Source of the DNA: Blastobasis lacticolella
Taxonomy: Eukaryota; Arthropoda; Insecta; Lepidoptera; Blastobasidae
Assembly: GCA_905147135.1 (NCBI GenBank)
Contig: LR990054.1
Coordinates: 18,575,001-18,639,000 of the forward strand
Length of the DNA stretch: 64,000 nt
Direction: 5' to 3'
Part shown: piece after piece, positions 54,225 through 63,906 of the stretch
How positions within the stretch are numbered: position 1 is the stretch's first letter
How the letters are laid out: each line of letters opens with the position of its first letter
The notes under the pieces: generated by a model
What the model saw: the letters and a program-made list of their open reading frames with translations, nothing else
What the model was told of the DNA's origin: nothing
The model's database searches: none
Program-made: the position numbers and the translations under genes

Positions 54225-55897
54225 TCATCATCATCATCAGCCAGAAGACGCCCACTGCTGGGCATAGGCCTCCCCCAGAGATCTCCACAAAGACCGGTCC
54301 TGTGCTTTCCGCATCCAGCGATCCTTACCAGGTCGTCGGTCCACCTAGTAGGAGGCCTACCCACGCTGCGTCTACCGGTACGTGGTCGCCACTCGAGAAC
54401 TTTACTGCCCCATTGGCCATCTGTTCTTCGAGCTATGTGCCCTGCCCACTGCCACTTCAGTCTGGCAATCCTTAGAGCTATGTCGGTCACCTTGGTTCGC
54501 TTGCGGATCTCCTCATTTCTGACTCGATCGCGCAAAGAAACTCCGAGCATAGCTCTTTCCATTGCCCTTTGGGTAACAGTGAGCTTTCTTATAAGGCCCA
54601 TAGTGAGTGGCCACGTTTCAGCTCCGTAAGTCATCACTGGCAACACACATTGGTCAAAGACCTTCGTCTTGAGACACTGCGGTAATTGGGACGAAAATAT
54701 GTGGCGTAGCTTCCCGAATGCTGCCCAACCGAGTTGGATTCGTCGATTGACCTCTTTCTTGAAATTGGACCTACCTAGCCGGACTATTTGTCCTAGGTAT
54801 GTATAGTCGTTAACAACTTCAAGTGGAGTGCCTCCAACTGTCACTGGAGTAGGCACAACATGGACATTTTACATAATTTTCGTCTTGTCCATGTTCATTT
54901 TAAGACCTACTTGTTGAGAGGCACTACAGAGGTCATCGAGCATTTTGCCCAAGTCTTCCAGGGTTTCAGCCATGACTACGATATCGTCAGCAAATCTGGG
55001 GTGCGTGAGGTACTCGCCGTTAGTATTGATGCCAAGTCCGTCCCAGTCCAGAAGCCTAAAGATATCCTCCAGTGCAGTGGTAAACAACTTCGGAGATATG
55101 ACATCACCTTGTCTAACACCTCGCTGCAGCTGAATAGGTTCTGTGGTCTTGTCCTGGAGACGAACTGACATAGTGGCGTTTTTGTACAAACACTTCAATG
55201 CTTCGATATATCGATAGTCAATTTGGCACCGCTGTAGAGACTGAAGCACCGCCCAAGTTTCGATCGAATCGAAGGCTTTCTCATAGTCCACAAACGTCAA
55301 GCATAATGGCTGGTTATACTTTTCGGTCTTCTGTACAACCTGCCGCAGCGTATGTATGTGGTCTATGGTACTAAAACCTTTTCGAAATCCGGCTTGTTCG
55401 GGAGGCTGGAAGTCATCAAACCTGCGTGCGAGACGATTCGTAATGACTCTCGAAAACAGCTTATAGACATGGGTCAGTAGCGATATTGGTCTGAAGTTCT
55501 TCAAGAGAGCCTTATCACCTTTCTTGAAAAACAATATCACTATGCTTCTTCGCCATGCTTCCGGCGTTTTGCCCTCGAGGATGACGGAATTGAACAGCTT
55601 CTGAAGGGTCTTAAGCACAGGTTTGCCACCAGCTTTCAGAAGCTCAGCCGTAATTCCATCATCACCCGGCGCCTTGTTGTTCTTAAGCTGTTTGAGAGCC
55701 ATACTAATCTCGTACAGGCTGATGTCCGGGATATCTTCGGTGTAGTGTCGGGTCAACTTGGCTCTGGGGTCTTTTGCCATACTGGTAACAGGTGCCCGTG
55801 TTGTCGTGTATAACTGTCCATAGAACCTCTCGACTTCCCTCAAAACCTCGGACTTGGTCGAAACAACTCTGACGTCATCCGTTTTCAGTCTCGTCAA
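54225..55897 (-). pseudogene. RTE-like reverse transcriptase
   Basis: The frame from 55897 has LKNNKAPGDDGITAELLKAG, KNFRPISLLTHVYKLFSRVI, CLTFVDYEKAFDSIETWAVL (motif A), GVRQGDVISPKLFTTALEDI (motif B) and RFADDIVVMAETLEDL (motif C, FADD). After KMNMDKTKIM an in-frame TAA (54869-54871) interrupts it. The same frame continues with TYLGQIVRLGRSNFKKEVNR, WQWAGHIARRTDGQWGSKVL and GRPPTRWTDDLVRIAG, the typical RTE-type C-terminus, into the GAT repeat. A single nonsense codon is the only obvious lesion apart from 5' truncation. Confidence 0.85.
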
Positions 55898-55918
55898 CTG
55901 GCTCTGTCCAATCGACAG
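54225..55918 (-). mobile_element. RTE-like LINE with 9-bp target duplication
   Basis: The perfect duplication GTAGGTACG flanks the insertion (54216-54224 and 55919-55927). The 3' end is a run of GATGATGATGATG rather than poly(A), as in RTE elements. It is 5'-truncated and lies just upstream of the TRAS-like ORF1 ATG at 54126. Confidence 0.85.
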
Positions 55919-55927
55919 GTAGGTACG

Positions 55928-56026
55928 TATTTTTCAGTTTCTATTTAGGTAATAATTTCACTATAATTTGTTTCAGATGCAGAGCAGCAAGTCGTAGTCC
56001 AGATTTTTTTTTTTTTTTTTTTTTTT
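55928..56026 (-). other. TRAS 5' flank and poly(A) of the helicase-bearing element
   Basis: T-run 56004-56026 is a 23-nt poly(A) on the minus strand and marks the probable 3' end of the helicase-bearing LINE. A second A-tract (22 nt) lies at 56110-56131. The short sequence 55928-56003 separates it from the RTE insertion and may be the 5' UTR of the next TRAS-like copy. No telomeric repeat lies between them. Confidence 0.5.
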
Positions 56027-56244
56027 GCGTCATTTCTTTATAGAATATTTTAAACAGCAGTTATGGCTGTATTTGTCTTTTCTCTTGGTTCTTATATATG
56101 TATAAATCCTTTTTTTTTTTTTTTTTTTTTTAATATTATATAAGTATACTACACTGATATAAGTTTAAACAGACAATGCTTACTCTACGTACAGCTATAG
56201 CCACATTGTTTTTGTTTTGGTAAGTTTTTATGACAACCAGGTTG

Positions 56245-56622
56245 CTATGGGTTATTCAGGGTCGTCGCTTCCAGAAGCTTGCCTACTGTACCCATGTCCC
56301 GACTTCTTATCGCCATTTTGATATTATAGTCCTTGATTGCGACTGCCGAAGCTCGCTCCGCCCGCCTCACAAATCTGGCTATCGCGTCATCACTGCCATC
56401 AGTGTAATAGACACAGCTAACAGTGTGCCGCGACACTGCCACTACTGCGTGCGAAACGCTGTCGTGCAGCTGTAGCCTCTTAGATGTTGTGCACACTACA
56501 ATCACCCGCTCACTCGTTAGACCCTTAGATTCGTGTATGGTTAAGGTGCGCGACCCGGTACCGCTCCCGAATCCCTTGGTGATCCGGGATTCTTTTTCTG
56601 CCTGTGTATGTGTCGCAGCCAT
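56245..56622 (-). pseudogene. SF1 helicase, C-terminal half, of the LINE ORF2
   Basis: Minus strand. The frame re-enters the helicase after the DNA transposon: LTIHESKGLTSERVIVV corresponds to superfamily-1 motif V and AVVAVSRHT to motif VI (the arginine that contacts ATP). A tail of about 55 residues (FVRRAERASAVAIKDYNIKM) follows, ending at a TAG at 56245-56247. The apparent ATG at 56622 lies in the transposon end and is not a genuine start. The piece is in the same reading register as 57460-60894 across the insertion. It is the end of ORF2; the 3' UTR runs to the poly(A) at 56026. Confidence 0.75.
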
Positions 56623-57479
56623 CTGGTTAAATCAGCCATTTAATGAGAAGGCTAGTCCTTTTATTAAACGCCGGCATTTAATTAAATGGCTAAAGTATAA
56701 CCAGCCAAGTTGCCGAACGTAACGTCTAACTACTTGGCTGAACGTTATTTAGCCGTTTTGTTAAAGGGTATACAGATGGTTGGTTAGAGTGACCATAAGT
56801 TCGGTGGTAAACTTAAATGGTAAACTGTATTTAAGATAAAAGATAATGAATTAATAAAGATCACTTTTATTTAATAAAACATTATTAGTGGCAAGATATT
56901 TAATAAGTAGGTATACAATTAATTGTATTGTGAGTAGGTACCTATAACAGTATTTAACTCAGTAAAAATATTTAATAAAAACTTTAAATTTATAACGTAT
57001 TTACTACTTGTAACTATGTAGTAGGAACAACAGCAACAATTTTACAATATTAAATATAAAATGACACAAAAGTTTGGCATTTCTAATTAAAGGTAAGTAT
57101 AAACAGAAAATTAACATATTAAGTTATCTTAACTCTTAATTAAAGTTATGTCAATTTTTACTTAAAAGCACGTAGGTGCCACATTTTAAATTTAGTTAAA
57201 AAGAAAAAAATACATTGCTTGCTGTGCGAGCTGTCTGACGCCAGATTTGTTTTGGTGACTACCAGCGCAGCAGTAAATAAAATTTGAACTAAATTTAAAT
57301 CACCTGCCTTATTTTACTTCAGCCGTCTCCAAAGGGCTGGCTTTAATAAGCCAACTAGTTAAACGTTGAGTGATATTAGTTAAACCAACGATCGGCCTAG
57401 ACATTCAATTGAATGCCGGCGTTTTATTAACGGACTAGCCTTCTCATTAAATGGCTGCTTTAACCAGATGGCTGCGACA
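56611..57479. mobile_element. 869-bp DNA transposon (MITE) inside the helicase coding region
   Basis: Terminal inverted repeats of about 68 bp with few mismatches begin TGTCGCAGCCATCTGGTTAA. The target TATG is duplicated (56607-56610 and 57480-57483). The interior is AT-rich and has no transposase, so it depends on a relative. With one target copy the insert is 873 bp, a multiple of three. Superfamily not assigned. Confidence 0.85.
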
Positions 57480-60400
57480 TATGCACCAGGTAGAGTGTGT
57501 TTGGAAGGGTTGCGTCTATTTGTGTACCTGTAAACCCATTTAACTTTAAAGATCGTATTAGGGGTTTTGACGAGTATATGCCGCTATACACTTCGTTAAG
57601 AGCATAAGCGACATCCATTGGGTTCCTATGTGTGCACAACAACTCCTGGCTAATATTTAGGACAGGATCTGGTCTATTATATTTTACTGTAAATAGGTTC
57701 AGCCTGTCGATGTATGGCAATTGGTTTCTGTCCCCTATCAGAATGACTTCCTCAGCCCCCGTCAGTTGAATAGCCATCACTATAGCTCCGAAATGGTTCA
57801 TGAGAGCCTCGTCGACCATAATGCGCTTGCACTTTTTCTTACCTGACTCTGATAAACCATTTACGAGGAGTGACGCTAGAGTTCGAACACAGGACTTTGC
57901 GTCATTTCCCATACGATGGGAAAGCTTTTCCCTAAGATCTTCAGCCGCCTCTGTGGTTGTGGTGACTACTAAGTCTTCACCTATTTCGAAGCGCTTTACA
58001 ACCCATGTGGTTTTCCCGCATCCGGGGACTCCGTTGACCCATGTAATTTTTGGCATCACCCACGAATCAAAGGCTTTGCTATCTTCGAGGTTTCCTACGA
58101 TGGCGTTTACCATTTTTAAAACTATGTCATCCAGCATCACCTTTGTGCATCGGGCAGTGACAACTATCGGGTCACACGGTGGAGTGGTAAATGTTATCCG
58201 ACGGGTTCGCTTTGTCTCCTCCTCGTCCACGTCAATGAATCCACTGGTCGCGCTGTACGCCGCCATATGATGACACATTTCTTTCCCGTGTAAGACTTGG
58301 GATGTGTCGTTGTTATACACGGTGGCCTCTGATTCCTCGAGTCTCATTTTGAGCATCCACTGACTACCCAGGAGATGGGATTGCATGATGTTTTTGCACG
58401 TTATTAGGCTATCTTCCTTCGTAGCCTTGGTGATTGCGACAAACTCGAGGAAAGCGTTGACCATATGGTCCAAGGGCGTAGACGCTTTTCTGAAACTCGG
58501 CGGCCGGACCTGTACCCCGGATGCTCCTACACGGATTGTTGGGCGTTGTGATGTTTGGCCCTCGGGCTGTTGCTTGGTGGTGGCTTGGTTGTGGGTGTCT
58601 TCTTCCAACCGCGCCGTCTCTGTCTTCTGTGTCTTAGTTGTTTTAGAAGTCCCTAATACTGACGTTTTTATAGTCCTTATTAGGGCACTGAAGCGGTTCT
58701 TAGTTTTGGACTTTTCCTTAACGGCGGCTTGCTTCTGCTCTTTCTCCTGAGCTGTTCTTTGTTGAAGGAGTTCGGATCCGCTAAGTGCTTCTGGATTTAC
58801 TATGGGGTGTCCCCAGGTGTCGATGGGGTTGGCTGCTGCTGAAGAGCCGGGTTTTTGTGTATTTAGGAAACTAAGGTTTGCACCTCTATCCTCGTATACA
58901 ATGACCTCGTGATGTTCCGAGGCGTTGATACACCCGACGTAGTCTGCAGCTTTACATGGCTCAAACCCTACCACCATAGCATCCACACTTATTATGCGGG
59001 GTGTGACTGCGGCACTGCTGCCTTCCCTTCCAATACTGGTAAGCACGGAGCACGCCTGAGCAAACTGGGTTTCATCAGTACTTCCCTCGAATAGCGCAAT
59101 CGTTTTATTATGCGATCGCACCAGACGACATTTGTTACTGGCAACCTCTATCTCTGGAAGCGCATTGAATGTTCTGCGCTTCATGCTCGTTTTAAAAGTA
59201 CTTCCATTCAGAAGGACGGTGAGGCCAGGTGAAATCGTCACTCTATTCCGAGCCATGGCGCTGCAGAAGCTTATACCCAACCGTTCGGAATTATTGTCCA
59301 TGAACAGGACCACTGCCCTAGTACTAATTCCCAGTGTTCCCAACTCCCCATACTGTAACAGTTGATTTGTTGTGGTTTGGTGTGGGACGAGAATAGGGCT
59401 CACGGCGCGTGGGATTGTGACTTGGGTCGCCGTTGTTGCCGTACCAGGGGTGATGGTGCTGTTTCTGGCAACTGCTGTTTTAAAAATTGACGCAATGAAA
59501 TCTAACAGATGCGGCCTTTTGATCTCATCAGCTAAAACTCTGTGAAGCCCTGCCTTTGTTAGATTTGTGTTTATGCGGTTTTGTAAGTCATGTCGAGCCG
59601 CCAGAAAACGGGGGCAGTCTAAGATTATATGCCATACAGACTCAATGACGCCCGGATCACACTCACATTCGGGGCTGTCTTTCAACTTAAACCGATGTAA
59701 ATATTCCGCTATACCTCCATGTCCTGTCAGTGCTTGCACTAGAATGGGCGTCGGCTTTATCTTCCTTACTATCCGGAATGCTTCATTTACATCCGGAAAG
59801 AAGGTTTTTGTGACCGATCCTGTGCTGGAGGTTTCGTATCTGTCCTGCCATTTCCGAACAGATTCCTCGCGAATCTTTCTCTTGACATAGGACAGAGGTA
59901 TTTTGTCATAGTCTGAGGTGGCGTCTGCTCTCAAGGCCGCCGTCTTCGCAAGCTCGTCCGCGCGCTCATTCCCGACGGTTCCTACATGTGCCCTCAGCCA
60001 AAATAAGCGAACTTTCCTCTTCTCTGTTTTGAGTTCTCGCACGCTCTCTAGGATAGAATTGGCAAGGGGTTGAGTCACTTTGGAGTTGCTCAGGAGATCC
60101 AATGATGATCTAGAGTCACTCATGATGTTGACAACAGAGCGACCACTTTCCTTCACCATCTCCATTGCCTTGTGCAGTGCGAATAACTCCGACTGAAATA
60201 CAGTGCAAGACGGATCCAGACTATACATTGAAAACGACGTTTCCTTTCCCTGTTCCCACCATGATAGGGCAGCGCCAACTTTGCCTTCTATCTTGCTGCC
60301 ATCGGTGAAAATCTGTGGCCCGCAGATGTGGTGGGCTTCAAGGGTTTCGGGATTCGTGTCTTCCAGGAGCTCGTATTCCGGCGCCAAGAACGCCGATGGA

Positions 60401-60894
60401 TGGGGAAGGTTTAGTTGATTAACCTTCTGTTCGAGCTCCCTTTTGGGTGGTAGATAGTCTTTTGTGAGGTTTTTCTTAATTTTATATAGGCTGGAGGCTT
60501 CCTGTATCCTCAAGTCCAGTGGGAGCAAACCCGACAGGACTAGAGCCGACGTGAGTGAGGCCGTTCGATACGCCTTGCAGATCTTCTGCGCGAATCCTCT
60601 TTGTAAGGTGTTTAGTTGGTCTTTGACCATTTGCAGCTCCGTGGCTGAGGACCACGCACTTGCGGCGTACATGACTATGGGTTCAATAACCGCTGTGTAC
60701 ATTGTTCTGATAATTTCTCCGTTCAGGCCCCAGGTTACTTTCGCTGCACATGCCAGCTGTTTGTATATGTCCATGGCTTTCTTGCAAACGGCGGCAATGT
60801 GTGGCCTGAACGTTAGTCTGCTATCAATAATGAGACCCAAAAGTTTTATTTCGTCAACTAGGTCGAGACGTCGCCCTGACATGTAGAGCTTTGG
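57460..60894 (-). CDS. R1/TRAS-like ORF2 fused to a viral-type SF1 helicase (interrupted)
   Basis: 1140 residues, no internal stop; 5'-truncated in the RT thumb at the telomeric repeat. 1-130: RT end (VMYAASAWSSATELQ). 190-315: RNase H with D194 (FTDGSK), E232, D256 (MSDSRSS), H299 and D309. 406-423: CCHC finger (CECDPGVIESVWHIILDC). 470-900: no recognised family; the part around 700-800 is polar and probably disordered. 945-1130: SF1 helicase of the kind in plus-strand RNA virus replicases, with Walker A GVPGCGKTT (951-959), Walker B MVDEA (1022-1026), motif III GDRNQ (1050-1054) and CTHRNP (1083-1088). Motifs V and VI lie beyond the MITE at 56245-56622. Such fusions in insect R1 LINEs are, from memory, known. 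Because ORF2 retains RT-side domains, the helicase could unwind RNA-DNA during target-primed synthesis or counter silencing; both are inference. Confidence 0.85.
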   Translation of the reverse strand, partial: PKLYMSGRRLDLVDEIKLLGLIIDSRLTFRPHIAAVCKKAMDIYKQLACAAKVTWGLNGEIIRTMYTAVIEPIVMYAASAWSSATELQMVKDQLNTLQRGFAQKICKAYRTASLTSALVLSGLLPLDLRIQEASSLYKIKKNLTKDYLPPKRELEQKVNQLNLPHPSAFLAPEYELLEDTNPETLEAHHICGPQIFTDGSKIEGKVGAALSWWEQGKETSFSMYSLDPSCTVFQSELFALHKAMEMVKESGRSVVNIMSDSRSSLDLLSNSKVTQPLANSILESVRELKTEKRKVRLFWLRAHVGTVGNERADELAKTAALRADATSDYDKIPLSYVKRKIREESVRKWQDRYETSSTGSVTKTFFPDVNEAFRIVRKIKPTPILVQALTGHGGIAEYLHRFKLKDSPECECDPGVIESVWHIILDCPRFLAARHDLQNRINTNLTKAGLHRVLADEIKRPHLLDFIASIFKTAVARNSTITPGTATTATQVTIPRAVSPILVPHQTTTNQLLQYGELGTLGISTRAVVLFMDNNSERLGISFCSAMARNRVTISPGLTVLLNGSTFKTSMKRRTFNALPEIEVASNKCRLVRSHNKTIALFEGSTDETQFAQACSVLTSIGREGSSAAVTPRIISVDAMVVGFEPCKAADYVGCINASEHHEVIVYEDRGANLSFLNTQKPGSSAAANPIDTWGHPIVNPEALSGSELLQQRTAQEKEQKQAAVKEKSKTKNRFSALIRTIKTSVLGTSKTTKTQKTETARLEEDTHNQATTKQQPEGQTSQRPTIRVGASGVQVRPPSFRKASTPLDHMVNAFLEFVAITKATKEDSLITCKNIMQSHLLGSQWMLKMRLEESEATVYNNDTSQVLHGKEMCHHMAAYSATSGFIDVDEEETKRTRRITFTTPPCDPIVVTARCTKVMLDDIVLKMVNAIVGNLEDSKAFDSWVMPKITWVNGVPGCGKTTWVVKRFEIGEDLVVTTTTEAAEDLREKLSHRMGNDAKSCVRTLASLLVNGLSESGKKKCKRIMVDEALMNHFGAIVMAIQLTGAEEVILIGDRNQLPYIDRLNLFTVKYNRPDPVLNISQELLCTHRNPMDVAYALNEVYSGIYSSKPLIRSLKLNGFTGTQIDATLPNTLYLVHMSQPSG

Positions 60895-60944
60895 TTAGGT
60901 TAGGTTAGGTTAGGTTAGGTTAGGTTAGGTTAGGTTAGGTTAGG
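60895..60944. repeat. Telomeric repeat (TTAGG)10
   Basis: Ten exact TTAGG units. The minus-strand helicase-bearing ORF2 begins at its left border and a plus-strand SART-like 5' UTR at its right border. Confidence 0.97.
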
Positions 60945-60945
60945 T

Positions 60946-61487
60946 TGGGGTGCTCGGTCGGGTAACCTCCTCGTGTGCCCGGTTTGCTATTGGTCCCTTT
61001 GGGTTACGACCCGGGGGAAGAGTAGCATGACCGGGACGGTGCACCCTGGGCGGTTGGCTATTAACTTCCCATGAGGGATCTTGGTAGCCAACTGGCTGAT
61101 AACCCGACGCCGCTTCTCTCTCCTCCTCTGCTTTCAGAGGAGCTGAGAGGGGAGCCGGCCCTCTCTCGTCGCCTGTTGGCACTTGGGATGAGGGTACACA
61201 CCGTAACCCCGACGTTTACCGGCTGTGGTCACGTTTCGCAGTCTGGGGTCGGGAACGGGGGCCCAGTCCTTTTCAGGATAGGCCGTGTGAAAGGACAATC
61301 ACTATAAAACAACCCGTCAGCGAAGACGATAAAACCTGCAGGGCTGCTTTTGCAACCTGGGGAACCCTGTAGTATAACCCCCGTGGCGTGCGGAGTGACC
61401 GCTCCCCCACCCCACTATCTCGGTCAAGGCGCGATTGCTGAAAAGTTTTCGTGTCTGAGTAGTCTGCCCGAGAAGGGCGAAGTAAAA
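60946..61487 (+). other. 5' UTR of a SART-like LINE
   Basis: GC-rich, non-coding, starting GGGGTGCTCGGTCGGGTAAC directly after the TTAGG tract and ending at the ORF1 ATG at 61488. It should contain the element's internal promoter, though I cannot point to a motif. The upstream frame that opens at 61350 uses a TTG and is not a credible start. Confidence 0.6.
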
Positions 61488-61808
61488 ATGAAAAAGTCAG
61501 TTAATAAAAATACTCCCCGGGAGGGTCCCAAAATACTGGGGAATCCCTCCTCGAGTTCCTGCGGGAACTTGAGCTGCCCCATCTTATACGGGGGGGGCAA
61601 TTATCTGAATAACCCTAACGCTCAGACGACAAACCAATTCACTGATGACAGGCCCGAGAAGGGCGGAGTTATGAGAGACTCGAAAACCGGCGGAGTTGGC
61701 AGCGCGCCCGCATCGCTTGTTGCGGAGTCTGAAATGGGCTTCGAACCATTTACATACCATGAAAGTAGCCCGAGAACGGGTGGCGTTGAAGATGTGCCTG
61801 AGAAGGGC
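61466..61808 (+). repeat. Four small hairpins GCCCGAGAAGGGC in and before ORF1
   Basis: At 61466-61478 and 61652-61664 the sequence GCCCGAGAAGGGC is a perfect 4-bp stem with a GAGAA loop. CCCGAGAACGGG (61769-61780) and GCCTGAGAAGGGC (61796-61808) are variants that keep the pairing. Three of the four lie inside ORF1; two of those encode PEKGG. Confidence 0.6.
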
Positions 61809-63906
61809 GGTGCGAGCAGTTCGCCTGCGATGGGTTCGTTTGAGCCTGTCGAAGGAACATTTGTCATGCCACAAGTGGTCCTGGGGCGTTTGCCTCTTGT
61901 GACACTCGGGAAGAACACTCAGTCGCTGTCGGATACAGACTCCCAGTCGAGTGCCATGTCTGTAGCTTCCGTCAAGAACGTGGCACACTTCTTGCGGAAA
62001 CGCAGGCATCCTGATGTTAACGCAGGCTCAGACTCGGCTGGCAGTCAGGCGTCCAAGAAAACGTCTCGTGTCGCGTCAAAACCGTCGTCAGCTCGCCGAG
62101 GTCGAAGACGCCTGCTGATGAGCAAAACTGGGTCGAGTGAAGACCCCCAGCAAGGCCGCGACTACTCCGCAACGCCCAGCATGGAACCCGAGGAAGAAGT
62201 GGCCGTAATGGCCACTGAAATGCATAGGGCTGTAGCAGCAAGGCTCAAGGACCCAGCAGTCGTTGGGTCGGAAGCTGAGCTGGCCTCTGCGCTCCGCACC
62301 CAGGTGCTGGATGGCGTGGCTGTAATCAACCGTGTCGCTGCGAGGTCCGGCCACCTTAACACACATTCGTCCGGGCACATTCATTCGTGCCCTAAAAGAT
62401 GCTGCGGCTGCGATTGCGGTAGCAGTTGAAGGTTTGAGCAAACGATCTGCTACTGTGGAGGTGGATCTGCTGCTGGCGGCCAATTCTAAGCAGAACGAGG
62501 AGATCGTCCAGCTCAGAAAGGAGCTGGATGAACTCAAGACGGACCTGCAGCGGGAACGTGCTGCGCGTCGCGAGGCCCTCCCGGCGTCTTCTAAGAGTTC
62601 CTTTGAGAAGGAGGAAGAGTTGAGGCGCTGTATTATGGAACAGGTCGGAACCATGGTCAATGCTCGCCTCGACTCCATAGAGGATCGCCTCCTCCCAGAG
62701 ACGCGCCTTCGACCCCCTCTGGCGGCGGACAGAGCTAGGGCAATGGACAAACAAGTGCGCCGACCCCCATCTCGTCCCACACCAGCCCCGTTGGAACCGA
62801 GTGCAGCGCCAGTGGCCGCTGCGACGGCACCAGGCTCAAGCCTCGCGCCAAAAACCCGCAAGAAGAAAGCCCGCAAACGGGAAAAGCAAATAAGCTCGAG
62901 CTTAGGGCAGGTAGCGATCGCCCCACAACATAATACTCAACCAGCCCTTCAGGCTCAATCTTGGGTCACAGTAGTGAAGAGAGGTAGGGGCAAGGCAAAC
63001 ACTAGCTTAGCTCCGATTGCAACTTCTGCACTGCAAAAGGCAGCTCAGCGTAAACTGCGTCCTCCCCGCACGGCCGCTGTGCTGCTGACCTTGCAGCCTG
63101 ACGCTGTGGCGAGTGATCCGCCGACCACATACGCAGCCGTTATTAAAGAAGCCAGGTCTAAAATAGACCTGGCTGAACTTGAAATAACGGGCCTGCATAT
63201 AAAGAGGGCGTCGACTGGAGCAGCCCTGCTTGAAGTGCCTAATCCCGACGGGGAGGCAAAGGCGGACAGGCTAGCCATTAAGCTCGCCGCCGCGTTGGAT
63301 CAACGAATTGTCCGCATATCGAGACCTACAAAGTGTGTAGAGTTACGCATTACAGGTCTCGATGATTCGGTAGATGAGGGCGAGGTTTTGGAAGCCGTCA
63401 CAAAAGTGGGGGGCTGCCAATTGGAGGCCCTGAAGGCAGGTGATATCCGTCGCGACTCAAATCGTCTTGGAACGATGTGGCTGCGGTGCCCGGTTGCTGC
63501 CGGGAAGAAAATTATTGGTAACGGCAGACTGTTGGTTGGATGGACAGCAGCGGCGGTAAAGCTCCTCGACAATAAACCCCAACGCTGCTACCGATGCCTT
63601 AAAACCGGACACGTGAGAGCGCACTGCGGTGAACAGACTGACCGCAGCGACCTGTGTTACCGCTGCTGTCAACCTGGGCACAAAGCTGCGCAGTGCACTG
63701 CTGCACCGCACTGTGCTATATGCGCAGCTGCTAAAAAGCCGGCCGAACATCGGTTGGGCAGCGGCCTCTGCACCGCTCCTTCCGCCAAATCAGCGAAGGG
63801 TAAGCCTGCGGCAAGAGTGAATAGGGCTCAGCCTGCCGTATCCACGGTTACCGCTAGTACTGTTCCCGGGGATACAGAGGCGTTAGAAATGGAGTCAACT
63901 AAATAA
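61488..63906 (+). pseudogene. SART-like ORF1 (gag) with three zinc knuckles, one frameshift
   Basis: ATG at 61488 (MKKSVNKNTPREG). The N-terminal 200 residues are Gly/Ser/Pro-rich with PEKGG repeats. A helical region follows (EEVAVMATEMHRAVAARLKD), and a one-base frameshift near 62375 moves coding to the frame that ends at 63906. The second part contains a coiled coil (QNEEIVQLRKELDELKTDLQ), a Pro/Lys-rich linker, a MHR-like domain (VEVPNPDGEAKADRLAIKLA is similar to the local reading near 63230) and the knuckles CYRCLKTGHVRAHC, CYRCCQPGHKAAQC and CAIC...H...C. Stop TAA at 63904-63906. The product would bind element RNA and direct it to telomeres. ORF2 starts at the next base. Confidence 0.8.

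Noticed and set aside
60464..60886. Plus-strand ORFs opposite the helicase-bearing ORF2
   Set aside because: Antisense shadows of a strongly supported minus-strand protein.
60895..60944. The true chromosome end
   Set aside because: Unique element sequence continues on both sides, so this is an internal telomeric tract between two LINEs.
61071..61307. Small ORFs in the SART-like 5' UTR
   Set aside because: Short, non-ATG starts, not conserved in layout; the region fits a LINE 5' UTR.
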